A stretch of DNA of 36,234 nucleotides, from NCBI GenBank assembly GCA_007130045.1, contig SLTG01000033.1:1-36234 (forward strand), written 5' to 3'. A model generated the notes under the pieces. It made no database searches and was not told the origin of the DNA. It was given only the letters and a program-made list of their open reading frames with translations. Positions 1-7,397 of the stretch are shown here, one piece after another. Origin of the DNA: Opitutales bacterium. Lineage in GTDB: Bacteria > Verrucomicrobiota > Verrucomicrobiia > Opitutales > T3Sed10-336. The translations under genes and the position numbers were made by a program. Positions within the stretch are counted from its first letter, which is position 1, and the number at the start of each line of letters is the position of its first letter.

Positions 1-1
1 A

Positions 2-130
2 CAAACTCTGGCCGAACGAGGTTGGTCTCGACGCCGTATTGCCAGGGAATTGGACATCGACCGTGGGACGGTCGGCAATCACCTGAAAAATATCCCGCGG
101 GAGGATTCAAACCCAGACGCAATAAGACGT
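2..130 (+). pseudogene. IS21-family transposase (IstA-like) N-terminal fragment, cut by the window edge
   Basis: The frame starting at base 2 reads QTLAERGWSRRRIARELDID followed by RGTVGNHL. This matches the helix-turn-helix start of IS21-type IstA transposases (roughly '..G.S.R.IAR.LGI.R.TV..YL'). After about 40 residues the resemblance stops, and no DDE catalytic core or IstB ATPase follows. The frame stays open to base 400, but the later part is not transposase-like. I read it as a decayed remnant whose beginning lies outside the window. A different HTH recombinase or regulator is possible. Confidence 0.5.
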
Positions 131-482
131 CACGTCTTGACTTTCGACAAAATTCTCACGGGAAGCCACAGAGTCGTCCCGTTAATTTTGCCCGGTGCTG
201 ATCGAAGAAATCCGAATCCGGAACAAAGCGCTCTCGAGACCTGGGTCGCTTACCCAATACCTTCAAAACCATCTCAGGGGGCCTCCTGCAGTCGGCGCGA
301 CACCACGGGAGCTTGGGTGCCTTCAATCGCAAGGTGGATTTCGTCGTGGGCTACGTTCCCCCAGTCCGTCCGACTTGACCCGGAATCGGGAAAACCGTAG
401 ATTGAGATTATGGCGGATCGCTTGAGAGTTAAGAACATCGACTTAGACTTCGCACGGAGACGGGCTCGCTCACGTCGCGAGG

Positions 483-831
483 ATGAAGCTGCCCTGTCTG
501 TCTTCGGGCAATGCGACCGCAAAGGAGCTTCAGCACCGGAACTCCATCCTCCCGGAAGACTTCTGGGAGAAGTCCGAAATCGACTGGAACACCTTTGCCC
601 GTGGAACGAAACCGCGAAGCTAAGGACTACCTCGACCTGCTGGACGAAAACACGGGACTGTTACTCGTCGGCGGCCAAGCGGTTAATCTTTGGGCGGAGA
701 AGTACCAATCGGTGGATCCGTCGATTTTGGAGTTCCAGCCCTTCACCAGTCGCGATGCCGACTTCTACCGGCGAACGCCGAAGATCCATCTCCCTTATCA
801 ACCGCTTGCGACAAGAACCGCCACTTTCTGA
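483..831 (+). pseudogene. Broken AbiEii-like nucleotidyltransferase remnant
   Basis: Two short frames together look like one damaged gene. The first, 483-623, encodes 46 residues ending in WNTFARGTKPRS. The second, read from about 601 in another frame to 831, contains LLLVGGQAVNLWAEKYQ and later PFTSRDADFYRR. The GG.A...W segment followed by an S.D.DF acidic pair is the signature of the AbiEii/AbiGii toxin-type nucleotidyltransferase fold. Family members run well over 200 residues, whereas this one stops soon after the acidic motif. The frame change near 600 and the early stop make an active product unlikely. No partner antitoxin gene is visible. Confidence 0.5.
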
Positions 832-872
832 CTCTGTTTGATCGCGCGGAGGGGCGAGCTGGAAGGTACAAC

Positions 873-913
873 CCAAAGACATCGGTAACCGTTATTCCAA
901 AGACATCGGTTAC
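873..913. repeat. 17-bp direct repeat, two copies 24 bp apart
   Basis: CCAAAGACATCGGTAAC at 873-889 recurs at 897-913 with one change (A to T). The pair sits between the broken nucleotidyltransferase and the PIN toxin gene. It could be a leftover of a transposon end or a regulator site. No transposase lies directly beside it. Confidence 0.5.
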
Positions 914-1029
914 ACTTCAATATGGCGATCACGCCATGGAAGAAGACCGTTCCGGGCGAAGCGACGAGACCGGGCTCGGAGAGAGCCGGACCACCGATGG
1001 ACGACAAGGAGCGATCTGCCGTACTGGTC

Positions 1030-1072
1030 GGGAGGCATTTTGTTTGCCTACGAAAGATACGAAACACACGAA
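1030..1072. repeat. 43-bp dispersed intergenic repeat, copy 1
   Basis: This 43-bp segment matches 2000-2042 at 39 positions; all four differences are transitions. It carries a core of the CACGAAAGGCACGAAACAC type. It lies immediately after the 3' end of the PIN toxin gene. The second copy is in the spacer before tRNA-Cys, exactly 970 bp away. It looks like a small non-coding repeat family. Confidence 0.75.
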
Positions 1073-1075
1073 CTC

Positions 1076-1474
1076 TCATTCCCAAACCGTCACTCCCTCG
1101 GCTTTTGCGGCGGCGGCGAGGTCTTCGTCGAAGCAGACGAAGACAATCTCGGCGAAGAGGCGGCGAGTCTGGAGGAGGGTGAATAGGTGACCGGCATTGG
1201 CGGCGCGGAGACGGTGGCGGACGCCCAAATCGATGACGTCGGCGAGCTTCTCCGATCCTAACTCCTGCCAGTCCGCGGATTCGAACCATTCCCCCAATCG
1301 CCGGACGCGGTCGGGTTGATTCCCGCGTCGCGCGATGGCCAGACGCGCTTCGACGCGCAGCCACTCCCAGGCGAAATGCGGACCCGCGCGGTCCGCGGCG
1401 GTTTGGGCCGCAGGGGTGTGAACCTCCTTGTAAACCAGCGGAAGTATCGCGCTTGTGTCCCAGAACGTGGTCAT
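1076..1474 (-). CDS. PIN-domain (VapC-like) toxin with an altered active-site position
   Basis: This 132-residue protein has the PIN ribonuclease layout: FWDTSAILPL with D6, E42 in the second helix, and a C-terminal CFDEDLAAAAKAEG with D116. VapC-type enzymes bind Mg/Mn through four acidic residues and cleave RNA, often tRNA. The third acidic position, usually Asp in a 'L.A.DALHLA' context, reads RAANAGHLFTLL here, so it appears to be Asn93. The upstream antitoxin gene ends 3 bp before the ATG, so the two are cotranscribed. The fold assignment is firm. Whether the toxin is active is uncertain because of the D-to-N change. Confidence 0.85.
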   Translation of the reverse strand: MTTFWDTSAILPLVYKEVHTPAAQTAADRAGPHFAWEWLRVEARLAIARRGNQPDRVRRLGEWFESADWQELGSEKLADVIDLGVRHRLRAANAGHLFTLLQTRRLFAEIVFVCFDEDLAAAAKAEGVTVWE

Positions 1475-1477
1475 CGG

Positions 1478-1813
1478 TCAGTAGTCACGACCGCCGCGAA
1501 TCAAATCGATCGTCTTTATGTCGGTCCGTCCATCCGGGGCCACGGGCGGCTCGCCAAAGATTTCCCGCATCGGTCGCGGACGCCTGGTTGGCACCGTAAT
1601 CCGGATCCCGAGCTCCTTCGCCTTCTTCAGAAGCCGTTCCCGCTCATCGAGCCACTTGCGGTCCTCAACCGCCCCGGCTGCGTCCGCGGGCAAGGAGGAT
1701 AGTATCGCGACCGGTTTGTCCCGATCACATATCGTGATCGATTCGCCCGTCTCGCGCACACGGCGCAGGTACTTGCTCAGGTGATTCTTCAAGTCTGCCG
1801 TTTTGACTCGCAT
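1478..1813 (-). CDS. Phd/YefM-family antitoxin
   Basis: This is a 111-residue protein. Its N-terminal half (MRVKTADLKNHLSKYLRRV, then E-G-I-CDRDKPVAIL) matches the Phd/YefM DNA-binding fold, which represses its own operon and supplies a C-terminal tail that blocks the toxin. The C-terminal half is charged and proline-rich (residues about 70-111), as expected of a flexible toxin-binding tail. It lies 3 bp upstream of the PIN gene on the same strand, the usual antitoxin-first order. At 111 residues it is somewhat longer than the typical 80-90. Autoregulation is inferred from the family; no operator was identified. Confidence 0.85.
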   Translation of the reverse strand: MRVKTADLKNHLSKYLRRVRETGESITICDRDKPVAILSSLPADAAGAVEDRKWLDERERLLKKAKELGIRITVPTRRPRPMREIFGEPPVAPDGRTDIKTIDLIRGGRDY

Positions 1814-2128
1814 AACATGGCCAAGTTCGCCTAGGATTATGGCTATGTCAAGTTAATCCCCGCCATTCGCCGATCCGTCGTTGGTCTGTATAGGGATGGG
1901 GAAGCTGGCGGGAGCCTGTGAAGATGGGCGGAGGCGTCGGGATGGGGGCGGCGATCAAGACCGGTGACAGCTGACATTCCTGTCTGCGAAGTCTTGCCCG
2001 GGAGGCGTTTTGTTTGCCCACGAAAGGCACGAAACACACGAAAAGGGGAGAGTGCGGGCCTGCGTCTTGTCCAATTGGCGTTTGCTTTTCGGAAGGAATC
2101 CGCCAGCATCTGTTTCAGCGCCGAATTG
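1814..2128. other. Spacer without a convincing gene between the Phd antitoxin and tRNA-Cys
   Basis: About 315 bp. It contains the promoter region of the leftward toxin-antitoxin pair and the second 43-bp dispersed repeat (2000-2042). The frames that cross it lack recognisable family features and overlap the repeat, so I do not call a protein. Confidence 0.6.
2000..2042. repeat. 43-bp dispersed intergenic repeat, copy 2
   Basis: Second copy of the repeat at 1030-1072, same orientation, 39 of 43 positions identical. It lies about 90 bp upstream of tRNA-Cys. The same element beside two different genes argues for a dispersed non-coding family, not a feature of one operon. Confidence 0.75.
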
Positions 2129-2202
2129 GCACTTGTGGCGAAGTGGCCTAACGCGGAGGTCTGCAAAACCTCTATTCGCGGGTTCGAATCCCGCCAAGTG
2201 CT
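2129..2202 (+). tRNA. tRNA-Cys (anticodon GCA)
   Basis: A complete cloverleaf can be drawn by hand. The acceptor stem GCACTTG (2129-2135) pairs over all 7 bp with CAAGTGC (2195-2201). A short D stem GCG/CGC is present. The anticodon stem GAGGT/ACCTC encloses loop CTGCAAA with anticodon GCA at 2163-2165. The T stem GCGGG/CCCGC encloses TTCGAAT. Position 73 is T (2202), the U73 expected as a cysteine identity element. The next bases are CCG, so the terminal CCA is not fully encoded and would have to be added by the CCA-adding enzyme. Confidence 0.95.
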
Positions 2203-2264
2203 CCGGTTCCCGGAGAATGGTATCTTTCCGGATTGGGTTGTGCCCTGTATATGATTGAAGAACC

Positions 2265-2621
2265 ATGATTGTTGTTTACATCTATAACAAGTGCTCGACC
2301 TGCCGGAAGGCGATTGGATGGTTGCGGGAGCGGGGAATTGTTTTTGATGAACGGCCGATCCGGGAGACCCCGCCTTCGGAGGAGGAACTGCGAATTGTGC
2401 TGGGGACTTATGACGGAAACATCCGCCGGTTGTTCAACACTTCCGGGCAGGATTACCGGCGGCTTGGGCTCAAGGAGCGGCTGCCGGAGATGGAGGAGGC
2501 CGAGGCGCTGCGGTTGTTGGCGGCGAACGTAAACCTGGTACGGCGTCCGTTTCTGCTCGCCGGAGGAAAAGGGAGCGCCGGATTCAAGGAGGAGGAGTGG
2601 ACGGCGTTGGTCGAGTCATGA
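2265..2621 (+). CDS. ArsC/Spx-family thioredoxin-fold reductase-like protein
   Basis: This 118-residue protein is full length for the ArsC/Spx/YffB family. The N-terminal YIYNKCSTCRKA segment has the C10-x-x-C13 pair of the Spx and YffB branches. VRRPFLL around residues 92-98 matches the conserved R-P segment near the ArsC active site. Members are arsenate reductases, Spx-type regulators, or reductases of unknown substrate. No other ars gene is nearby, so an arsenic role is not supported by context. The ATG is preceded by a weak GAAG ribosome-binding site. The gene lies 62 bp downstream of tRNA-Cys and converges with the next toxin-antitoxin pair. Confidence 0.85.
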   Translation: MIVVYIYNKCSTCRKAIGWLRERGIVFDERPIRETPPSEEELRIVLGTYDGNIRRLFNTSGQDYRRLGLKERLPEMEEAEALRLLAANVNLVRRPFLLAGGKGSAGFKEEEWTALVES

Positions 2622-2631
2622 TCAAGGTGTA

Positions 2632-3039
2632 TCAGGCTTTGGTTTTCGGATAATAACGGACGCGGGGCAGGTCTTTAAAGTGATCGTCTTGCGTCCAGAG
2701 CGTGGCTTTGTGAGCGAGAGCGACCGCGTAAATCAACGAATCGGCGAGCGGGAGTTTGTGTTTGATGAAAAGGTCGGCCGCCGCCACGGCGATCTCTTCG
2801 TCGATGGAAACGACGATTCCGGACCGCATCGATTGGGTGACCGTGTCCGCCATTTCGCGGGTGCGTTGTTTGAGGACGACCTTGCGAACCTCGGCGATGA
2901 CGATGGCCGGAACGATCAATTCGGGGAGTTTTTTCAGGACCGGAGCGAAATGCCGGGTGTTTGGGCCGTCGTCCAAACACTCGATCCAGCCCGATGAATC
3001 CAGGAGGTCGAGCCGGGCGGACTTGGCTTGTTTGGTCAC
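2632..3039 (-). CDS. PIN-domain (VapC-like) toxin
   Basis: This is a 135-residue PIN ribonuclease with the full acidic set: D14 in LLDSSGWIE, E50 in IVIAEVRKV, D100 in PLADSLIYAVA and D118/D119 in LWTQDDHF. It is expected to be a metal-dependent RNase toxin held in check by the AbrB-type protein encoded just upstream. It starts with GTG, and that GTGA overlaps the antitoxin stop by 4 bp, a classic coupled arrangement. Unlike the PIN gene at 1076-1474, all catalytic positions look intact. The RNA target cannot be told from the sequence. Confidence 0.88.
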   Translation of the reverse strand: MTKQAKSARLDLLDSSGWIECLDDGPNTRHFAPVLKKLPELIVPAIVIAEVRKVVLKQRTREMADTVTQSMRSGIVVSIDEEIAVAAADLFIKHKLPLADSLIYAVALAHKATLWTQDDHFKDLPRVRYYPKTKA

Positions 3040-3251
3040 AGTTCCCGATCCTCCTCACGCTCGAATTCCAGCGGCTCGCCCTTTTTCTTCAAGTAGCCGA
3101 TCAGTTGGTCGGGCGACAGGATTGGACGCAGCTCGATGCCGCCCCCTTTTTCGGTGACCTGGAGTTTCTGGCCGGGTTTGAGGGCAAGCTTTCGCCGAAC
3201 ATCCTTCGGGATGACGATTTGGAATTTGGGTGATATTGTTGAAGTTGTCAT
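3036..3251 (-). CDS. AbrB/MazE-type (VapB-like) antitoxin
   Basis: This 71-residue protein is counted from the ATG at 3251, giving MTTSTISPKFQIVIPKDVRR. The 'S.K.Q.VIPK.VR..L.L..G..L' pattern is the swapped-hairpin SpoVT/AbrB DNA-binding domain found in VapB and MazE antitoxins. The C-terminal third (LIGYLKKKGEPLEFEREED) is charged and would bind the toxin. An in-frame start seven codons upstream (3272) is possible, but the extra MLRYFIG does not fit the family. The stop codon overlaps the toxin's GTG start. Autorepression of the pair is expected from the family. Confidence 0.87.
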   Translation of the reverse strand: MTTSTISPKFQIVIPKDVRRKLALKPGQKLQVTEKGGGIELRPILSPDQLIGYLKKKGEPLEFEREEDREL

Positions 3252-3399
3252 ACCGATGAAATATCGCAACACGAATAGGAATTCGCAAGATTATTGATCA
3301 CAGGAGGAAAGCGGCGGGATCGTCGGTCGCGTCGGGTGGTGGTCGGTGCATTCCGGGAGGGCGGACTGGCGGCGGCTCAGCCCGAGGACGTTCGCCCAT

Positions 3400-3436
3400 G
3401 ACGGAGTTCCGCATCAAACTTTCGGGATCCTCCGTC
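3400..3436 (-). terminator. Hairpin at the end of the tonB/ATP-grasp operon
   Basis: GACGGAG at 3400-3406 and CTCCGTC at 3430-3436 form a 7-bp stem that ends in the M20 peptidase stop codon. No run of T follows on the minus strand, so intrinsic termination is uncertain. It may instead protect the 3' end of the transcript. Confidence 0.3.
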
Positions 3437-4574
3437 ACAAAGCCAGCCTCAGCTTGTGCTCCAGATATCTTTCGTAGATGCGGTGGAAGCGGAGCATCGA
3501 CGCGATATCGATCCATTCGTCGGGGGCGTGCAGGTTGCCGGACAACGGGCGGGACATAAGAACGGGGATTCCCAGGGCGCAGATGAATCGTGCGTCGCTG
3601 CCGCCGTGGCCGCGGACAAACCGGGCCGGCTCGCCGGTAATTTCTTCGGTGATTTTCCGGTAGGTCTCGTCCGGGGAGAGGTGGGTGGGTTCGGCGCCGA
3701 TCAGGGTTGTGGTTTCGATGTCGACACCGAGGATTTCGTTGACGAATTGCGCCATTTCCGCAACCGTGTGAGGTGCCGGGAATCGTATGTCCAGGATGGC
3801 TTCGGCTTCGGCGGGAATGGCGTTGACGCTTTGATTGGGAGTGCCGATCAGGGTCACCGTGCAGGTCGGATGCCAGTGGTCTTCCGCGTTGTCGGGCGGC
3901 CAGGCGGCGTCGAAACCTTCTTTCAGCGCAACGAGGCGCGCGATAAGAATCTCAATGGGATTTATTCCCGCCCACGGTCGAGCGCCGTGCGCCGGCCTGC
4001 CGGTGCTGTGCGTCCGCATGTGCAGGATCCCTTTTTCTTCAATGGCGATCCGGTTCAGCGAACCGGCATCGGGGATCATCGCGAGTCCGCAGCGAACACC
4101 GGCGTCATTGAACAGGTAACCGACTCCGTGTTCCCCGCCGGATTCCTCGTCGGCCGTTACCGCCATCCCGAGCGAAGCGCCGGGGTGAAGGGTGTGGACG
4201 TGACGGAAGATTTCCAGCATGATCGCAAGAGGACCCTTCATGTCCGCCGCCCCCGGCCCGTAGATCCTTCCGTTCTCGAGGCGCGAACGGAAGAGCGCCG
4301 GATCGGTGTGGGCGACGACGTCAAGATGACCGCAAAGGAGAACCTCCGGATGGGCGCATCCGCGCGGCGCGGCGATGACGGATGGGATGTCATTTTTGCT
4401 GTACTCGCGGATCTCCACGGTATCCAATGCGTCGAGATGGTTCTTGATGAACTCGTAGCAGCGCTGCCGGTCTTCCGGGCGTGCCGCGCTGCTTGGCATC
4501 AGGATGAGGTCGCGCGTCAGCGAGACCAGACGCTGCTTGAGCCGTTCGCTTTCGGTGGAATCAGTCGCGGTCAT
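3435..4574 (-). CDS. M20-family metallopeptidase (ArgE/DapE/carboxypeptidase G2-like)
   Basis: This 379-residue protein is full length for M20 enzymes, which use two zinc ions to cleave peptide or acyl-amide bonds at a free carboxylate. Visible motifs are LLCGHLDVV (H83, D85), GPGAADMKG (bridging D111), TADEESGG (catalytic E143, metal E144), PDA (D169) and a C-terminal HAPDEW zinc histidine. A typical dimerisation 'lid' lies between. No signal peptide is present, so it is cytosolic. Its ATG overlaps the end of the ATP-grasp gene by 14 bp, implying translational coupling. The substrate cannot be named: amino-acid deacylation (ArgE/DapE) is possible, but the coupling suggests trimming or recycling of the ligase product. 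No M20-dedicated biosynthetic operon surrounds it. Confidence 0.85.
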   Translation of the reverse strand: MTATDSTESERLKQRLVSLTRDLILMPSSAARPEDRQRCYEFIKNHLDALDTVEIREYSKNDIPSVIAAPRGCAHPEVLLCGHLDVVAHTDPALFRSRLENGRIYGPGAADMKGPLAIMLEIFRHVHTLHPGASLGMAVTADEESGGEHGVGYLFNDAGVRCGLAMIPDAGSLNRIAIEEKGILHMRTHSTGRPAHGARPWAGINPIEILIARLVALKEGFDAAWPPDNAEDHWHPTCTVTLIGTPNQSVNAIPAEAEAILDIRFPAPHTVAEMAQFVNEILGVDIETTTLIGAEPTHLSPDETYRKITEEITGEPARFVRGHGGSDARFICALGIPVLMSRPLSGNLHAPDEWIDIASMLRFHRIYERYLEHKLRLAL

Positions 4575-5937
4575 AATTCCAGGTCATGGCAGGGTGGCGG
4601 CGGATGAGATGGAACGCCGATTCCACGTCGTCGCGGTTCCGGCCCAGGGCTAGCAATTGAGCCTTGGCGACCACACCTTCGTCGTTTGCGTTGAAGTTAA
4701 CCGGAAGCACGCCGGATTCGTTTCCGGGCCGGTAAAGGATGCCCAGGGATTCGAGCTCGTTCAGGATTGCGTCGCTCTTCCGCGGCGTGGTGAACATTAC
4801 GTTGCGCATGATCCAGGCGCCGCGTGGAACGAACCGACGTGCAAGAATGGCGGGATAGGTGGCGCCGGTAACGCGGGCATTGATCTCGCAGAGCCGAATT
4901 TCGATTTTTCCGTCGCGCCTGACCATGTGGAAGTCGGCGCTGGCCGTGCCGCGATAACCGATCCCGTGCAGCCACCGTCCCCCGACTTCCGCCTGTTGAA
5001 GCAACTCGCGGGTGACCTGGGGCGCGCCCTGCAGGAAGGGGGGTGGCGCCTGGTTGCCTTCGTGGACGCTTTCCGCGTTCAGGAATTGGGCCGTGATGTC
5101 GTAAAGGTGGAGCCGGTTGTCGTGGACGAACATCTGGACGCTGGGCGATCCGAGTACTTCAATACCTTCGAGCGAGTCATCGAGCCATCCCTCGACGAGG
5201 CAGGGGCCTTCGAAGAACAGGTAGTCCGGAATCCCGGAGGGAGCGGAGACATCGAGTTTCCTCATGCCGACCCCGGACGCGCCGATTTGCGCCTTAACGA
5301 CCGCGTACCGGTAACCCCAGTCGTTAAGGATTTGAAGGCAGCGCGGAACGTCCGACGGTGATTCCGCAACGACAGTGTCGAACGAAGGCAGTCCCGCCTC
5401 CGCAAGATGCCGGTGCAGGAGGAGTTTGTTGTTTCCGCATTTGCTGCCCTCGACTGACGAGATCAATTTCTTGTCCGTGAGTTCGGCGGTGTGTGCAAGA
5501 AGCTCATCTGTGACGAAGCCGTCCATCCAGATGGAGGGATGGCTCTTGATCGTTTTGAGGACATTTTCCAAGACGGCTGATGTCGCGCCTTCCCGGCGTG
5601 CCGCGTAATCCGCATGCGGCAGAATTTCGATCTCCGGGAGGTTTAACCCGAGGTCTTCCTGAAAATACCGCCATAACCTCGCGTCCGGTTCCCGTTCGAG
5701 GGTGAGGAGGTTCCGGCCGCCCGCGAAGACCATATTGACAATCGGCACCAGGCGCCCGCCGTACGTTTCGAGCGCTCCGACTTCTTCGCGCAGTGTTTCA
5801 GTTTCCAGTTCGTTTCCGAAAAAAAGGGACAGCAAGTTTGCGACGAATACTGCCTCGCGATCCCAGAGCTCGGGAAGTTCGCCGGGCGCTTCGCGCACTT
5901 CCATGAAGGTGGATTTGGCCTTGTTTGATTCGACCAT
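4561..5937 (-). CDS. ATP-grasp ligase with pre-ATP-grasp domain, PGM1-like (putative peptide ligase)
   Basis: This is a 458-residue protein counted from ATG 5937. The N-terminal part (about 60-165) has GGRLVPIVNMVFAGG and resembles the pre-ATP-grasp domain of PGM1, the ligase that joins peptides in pheganomycin synthesis. The ATP-grasp core shows the nucleotide lysine and glycine loop VVKAQIGASGVGM (213-225), an E-G pair in CLVEGW (246-251) and the metal-binding EINAR (351-355). The tail (GVLPVNFNANDEG and on) resembles the PGM1 C-terminal region. Such enzymes activate a carboxylate as acyl phosphate and join it to an amine. It starts 16 bp after the TPR gene and overlaps the M20 peptidase. 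ATG 5904 is an alternative start; neither has a clear ribosome-binding site. The substrate is unknown. Confidence 0.75.
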   Translation of the reverse strand: MVESNKAKSTFMEVREAPGELPELWDREAVFVANLLSLFFGNELETETLREEVGALETYGGRLVPIVNMVFAGGRNLLTLEREPDARLWRYFQEDLGLNLPEIEILPHADYAARREGATSAVLENVLKTIKSHPSIWMDGFVTDELLAHTAELTDKKLISSVEGSKCGNNKLLLHRHLAEAGLPSFDTVVAESPSDVPRCLQILNDWGYRYAVVKAQIGASGVGMRKLDVSAPSGIPDYLFFEGPCLVEGWLDDSLEGIEVLGSPSVQMFVHDNRLHLYDITAQFLNAESVHEGNQAPPPFLQGAPQVTRELLQQAEVGGRWLHGIGYRGTASADFHMVRRDGKIEIRLCEINARVTGATYPAILARRFVPRGAWIMRNVMFTTPRKSDAILNELESLGILYRPGNESGVLPVNFNANDEGVVAKAQLLALGRNRDDVESAFHLIRRHPAMTWNYDRD

Positions 5938-5953
5938 GGTCGGGTGGCATTGA

Positions 5954-7390
5954 TTATCGGCCGCGCAGGATGTCCACGATCCGCTCGAGGTAACGTGCCA
6001 CGTTTTCGCGCGGGCGGATCTGCTGTGAACGGCGCAGGAGTTCGGCCGCGCGTTCGAGATGATTTTCGCGCACCAGGAACTCCGCGTGTCTGAGGTAAGC
6101 TTCCGCTTCGTTTCCGGGCGCGCGCGCAGCCCGTTCGAAAAGCAACTCCGCACGTTCCCGATCTCCCTGCTCGCCGTAATGGCGTGCGAGGAGGATGAGT
6201 GACGCGCCGTCCAAGGGATCTTCCTCCACGACGCGTTCCAGGAGTCGGATCGCTTCGTCTTCGTCTCCGGCGTGAAGTTGGATCCGGGCGCGCAGACGCG
6301 TGAGCTCGAGTCCGACATCTTCCAGCGCGTCCGCTTCGTAGCGCCGCTCAATCTCAGCGAGGAGCGTCGAAGCTTCATCCCAGGCGTATCGCCCGGTCAT
6401 GTTGCGCGCGGCGCGAACCGCGCGGGAAATCTGAACGGGCGGATCGCGGTCAATGGCCTCCAGGTAAACTTCGGTGGCGAGCCCGGGCAACTCTTCGCTC
6501 AGATAAATATCACCGAGGGTGGCCAGGCTTTGGGCGGTGGCCCCGTTCAGACGTCGGACGAGTTCGTAGTTGACAGCGGCGCGTCGCGGTTGGTCCATGC
6601 CGAGAAACGCGTTCGCCTGGTACAGGTAGTATTCCGGGCGCTCCGGGGCATCCGTGATGAGTTCTTCGAGAATTGAGTTCGCCTCGCCATAACGATCCTG
6701 GGCGAGCAACACCTGCGCGGCGCCCAGCCGCCATTGAAGGTTCTCCGGATCGTGCAGAAGCGCTTGGCGGTAGGCGCTCTCCGCGGAATGGAAACGCTCG
6801 ATGTTCAGGTAACTGAGACCGAGAAGCCCGTAAGTGTTCCCGTCGAAGCCGCCGAGTTCGATCGTCCGAGTAAAGCCTCGCGCGGCGGCCGAAAACTCGC
6901 CCTCCCGTACCCGGATCATCGCGAGGTTCTTGTGGGCGCGCATGAAGTTGGGGAATTTATCGAGTGCGGTCTCATAATGAAGCGCGGCTTCGTCCGTTTC
7001 ATCGAGTTGAAAGTAAAGATTCCCGAGCACAAAATCGAGGGCCGCGCTGGAGTCGGCGGTAAGCGCCGCTTCCAGGCGTTCGATCGCAAGGCGCGGATCC
7101 TCTTGGATGAGTTCGATCAGCTCGGCCAGGAAGTTCTGTTCGTCGCGCGTGATCGTCGGCTCGATGTCCGTGGCGAAACCGTACGTCCCCATGAAGCTTT
7201 CGACAAAAGCCGGGTCCGTCCAGAACTCGCGTCCGGGAATTCCGTCGCCGTCCTGGCTAAACGCGACCGTTGCCGTGAACGTCAGGATTCCGAGCGCCGC
7301 GCCGGCGAGGATTCCGATGCATCGCCGTCGGGCGGATGTTGATCGAGTCTCATCCAGGGATGTATCCGATTTGTTATGACAATATTTCAC
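5954..7390 (-). CDS. TPR-repeat periplasmic protein of a TonB/TtpC system
   Basis: This is a 478-residue protein beginning at GTG. A basic stretch (TSARRR) and hydrophobic segment (residues about 24-44, ending near VAFSQDG) form a signal peptide, so the rest is periplasmic. From about residue 90 to the end it is a run of tetratricopeptide repeats, recognisable by the W/LG..Y...A...Y..AL..P spacing, for example ALDFVLGNLYFQLDETDEAA and AHKNLAMIRVREGEFSAAAR. TPR proteins of this size commonly close operons of DUF3450, TtpC, ExbB, ExbD and TonB genes and are thought to scaffold the energy-transduction complex. The gene begins 7 bp after the tonB stop. No Shine-Dalgarno sequence is visible. Confidence 0.85.
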   Translation of the reverse strand: MKYCHNKSDTSLDETRSTSARRRCIGILAGAALGILTFTATVAFSQDGDGIPGREFWTDPAFVESFMGTYGFATDIEPTITRDEQNFLAELIELIQEDPRLAIERLEAALTADSSAALDFVLGNLYFQLDETDEAALHYETALDKFPNFMRAHKNLAMIRVREGEFSAAARGFTRTIELGGFDGNTYGLLGLSYLNIERFHSAESAYRQALLHDPENLQWRLGAAQVLLAQDRYGEANSILEELITDAPERPEYYLYQANAFLGMDQPRRAAVNYELVRRLNGATAQSLATLGDIYLSEELPGLATEVYLEAIDRDPPVQISRAVRAARNMTGRYAWDEASTLLAEIERRYEADALEDVGLELTRLRARIQLHAGDEDEAIRLLERVVEEDPLDGASLILLARHYGEQGDRERAELLFERAARAPGNEAEAYLRHAEFLVRENHLERAAELLRRSQQIRPRENVARYLERIVDILRGR

Positions 7391-7397
7391 GGTCGTA

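Noticed and set aside
2265-2621. Calling the ArsC/Spx protein an arsenate reductase
   Set aside because: No ars genes nearby, and the C-x-x-C form occurs in several non-arsenate members of the family.
3456-4607. 383-residue plus-strand frame
   Set aside because: Antisense to the M20 peptidase gene, whose motifs are unambiguous.
5938-6378. Upstream extension of the ATP-grasp frame
   Set aside because: It overlaps the TPR gene in another frame and encodes Ser/Arg-rich sequence without family similarity.
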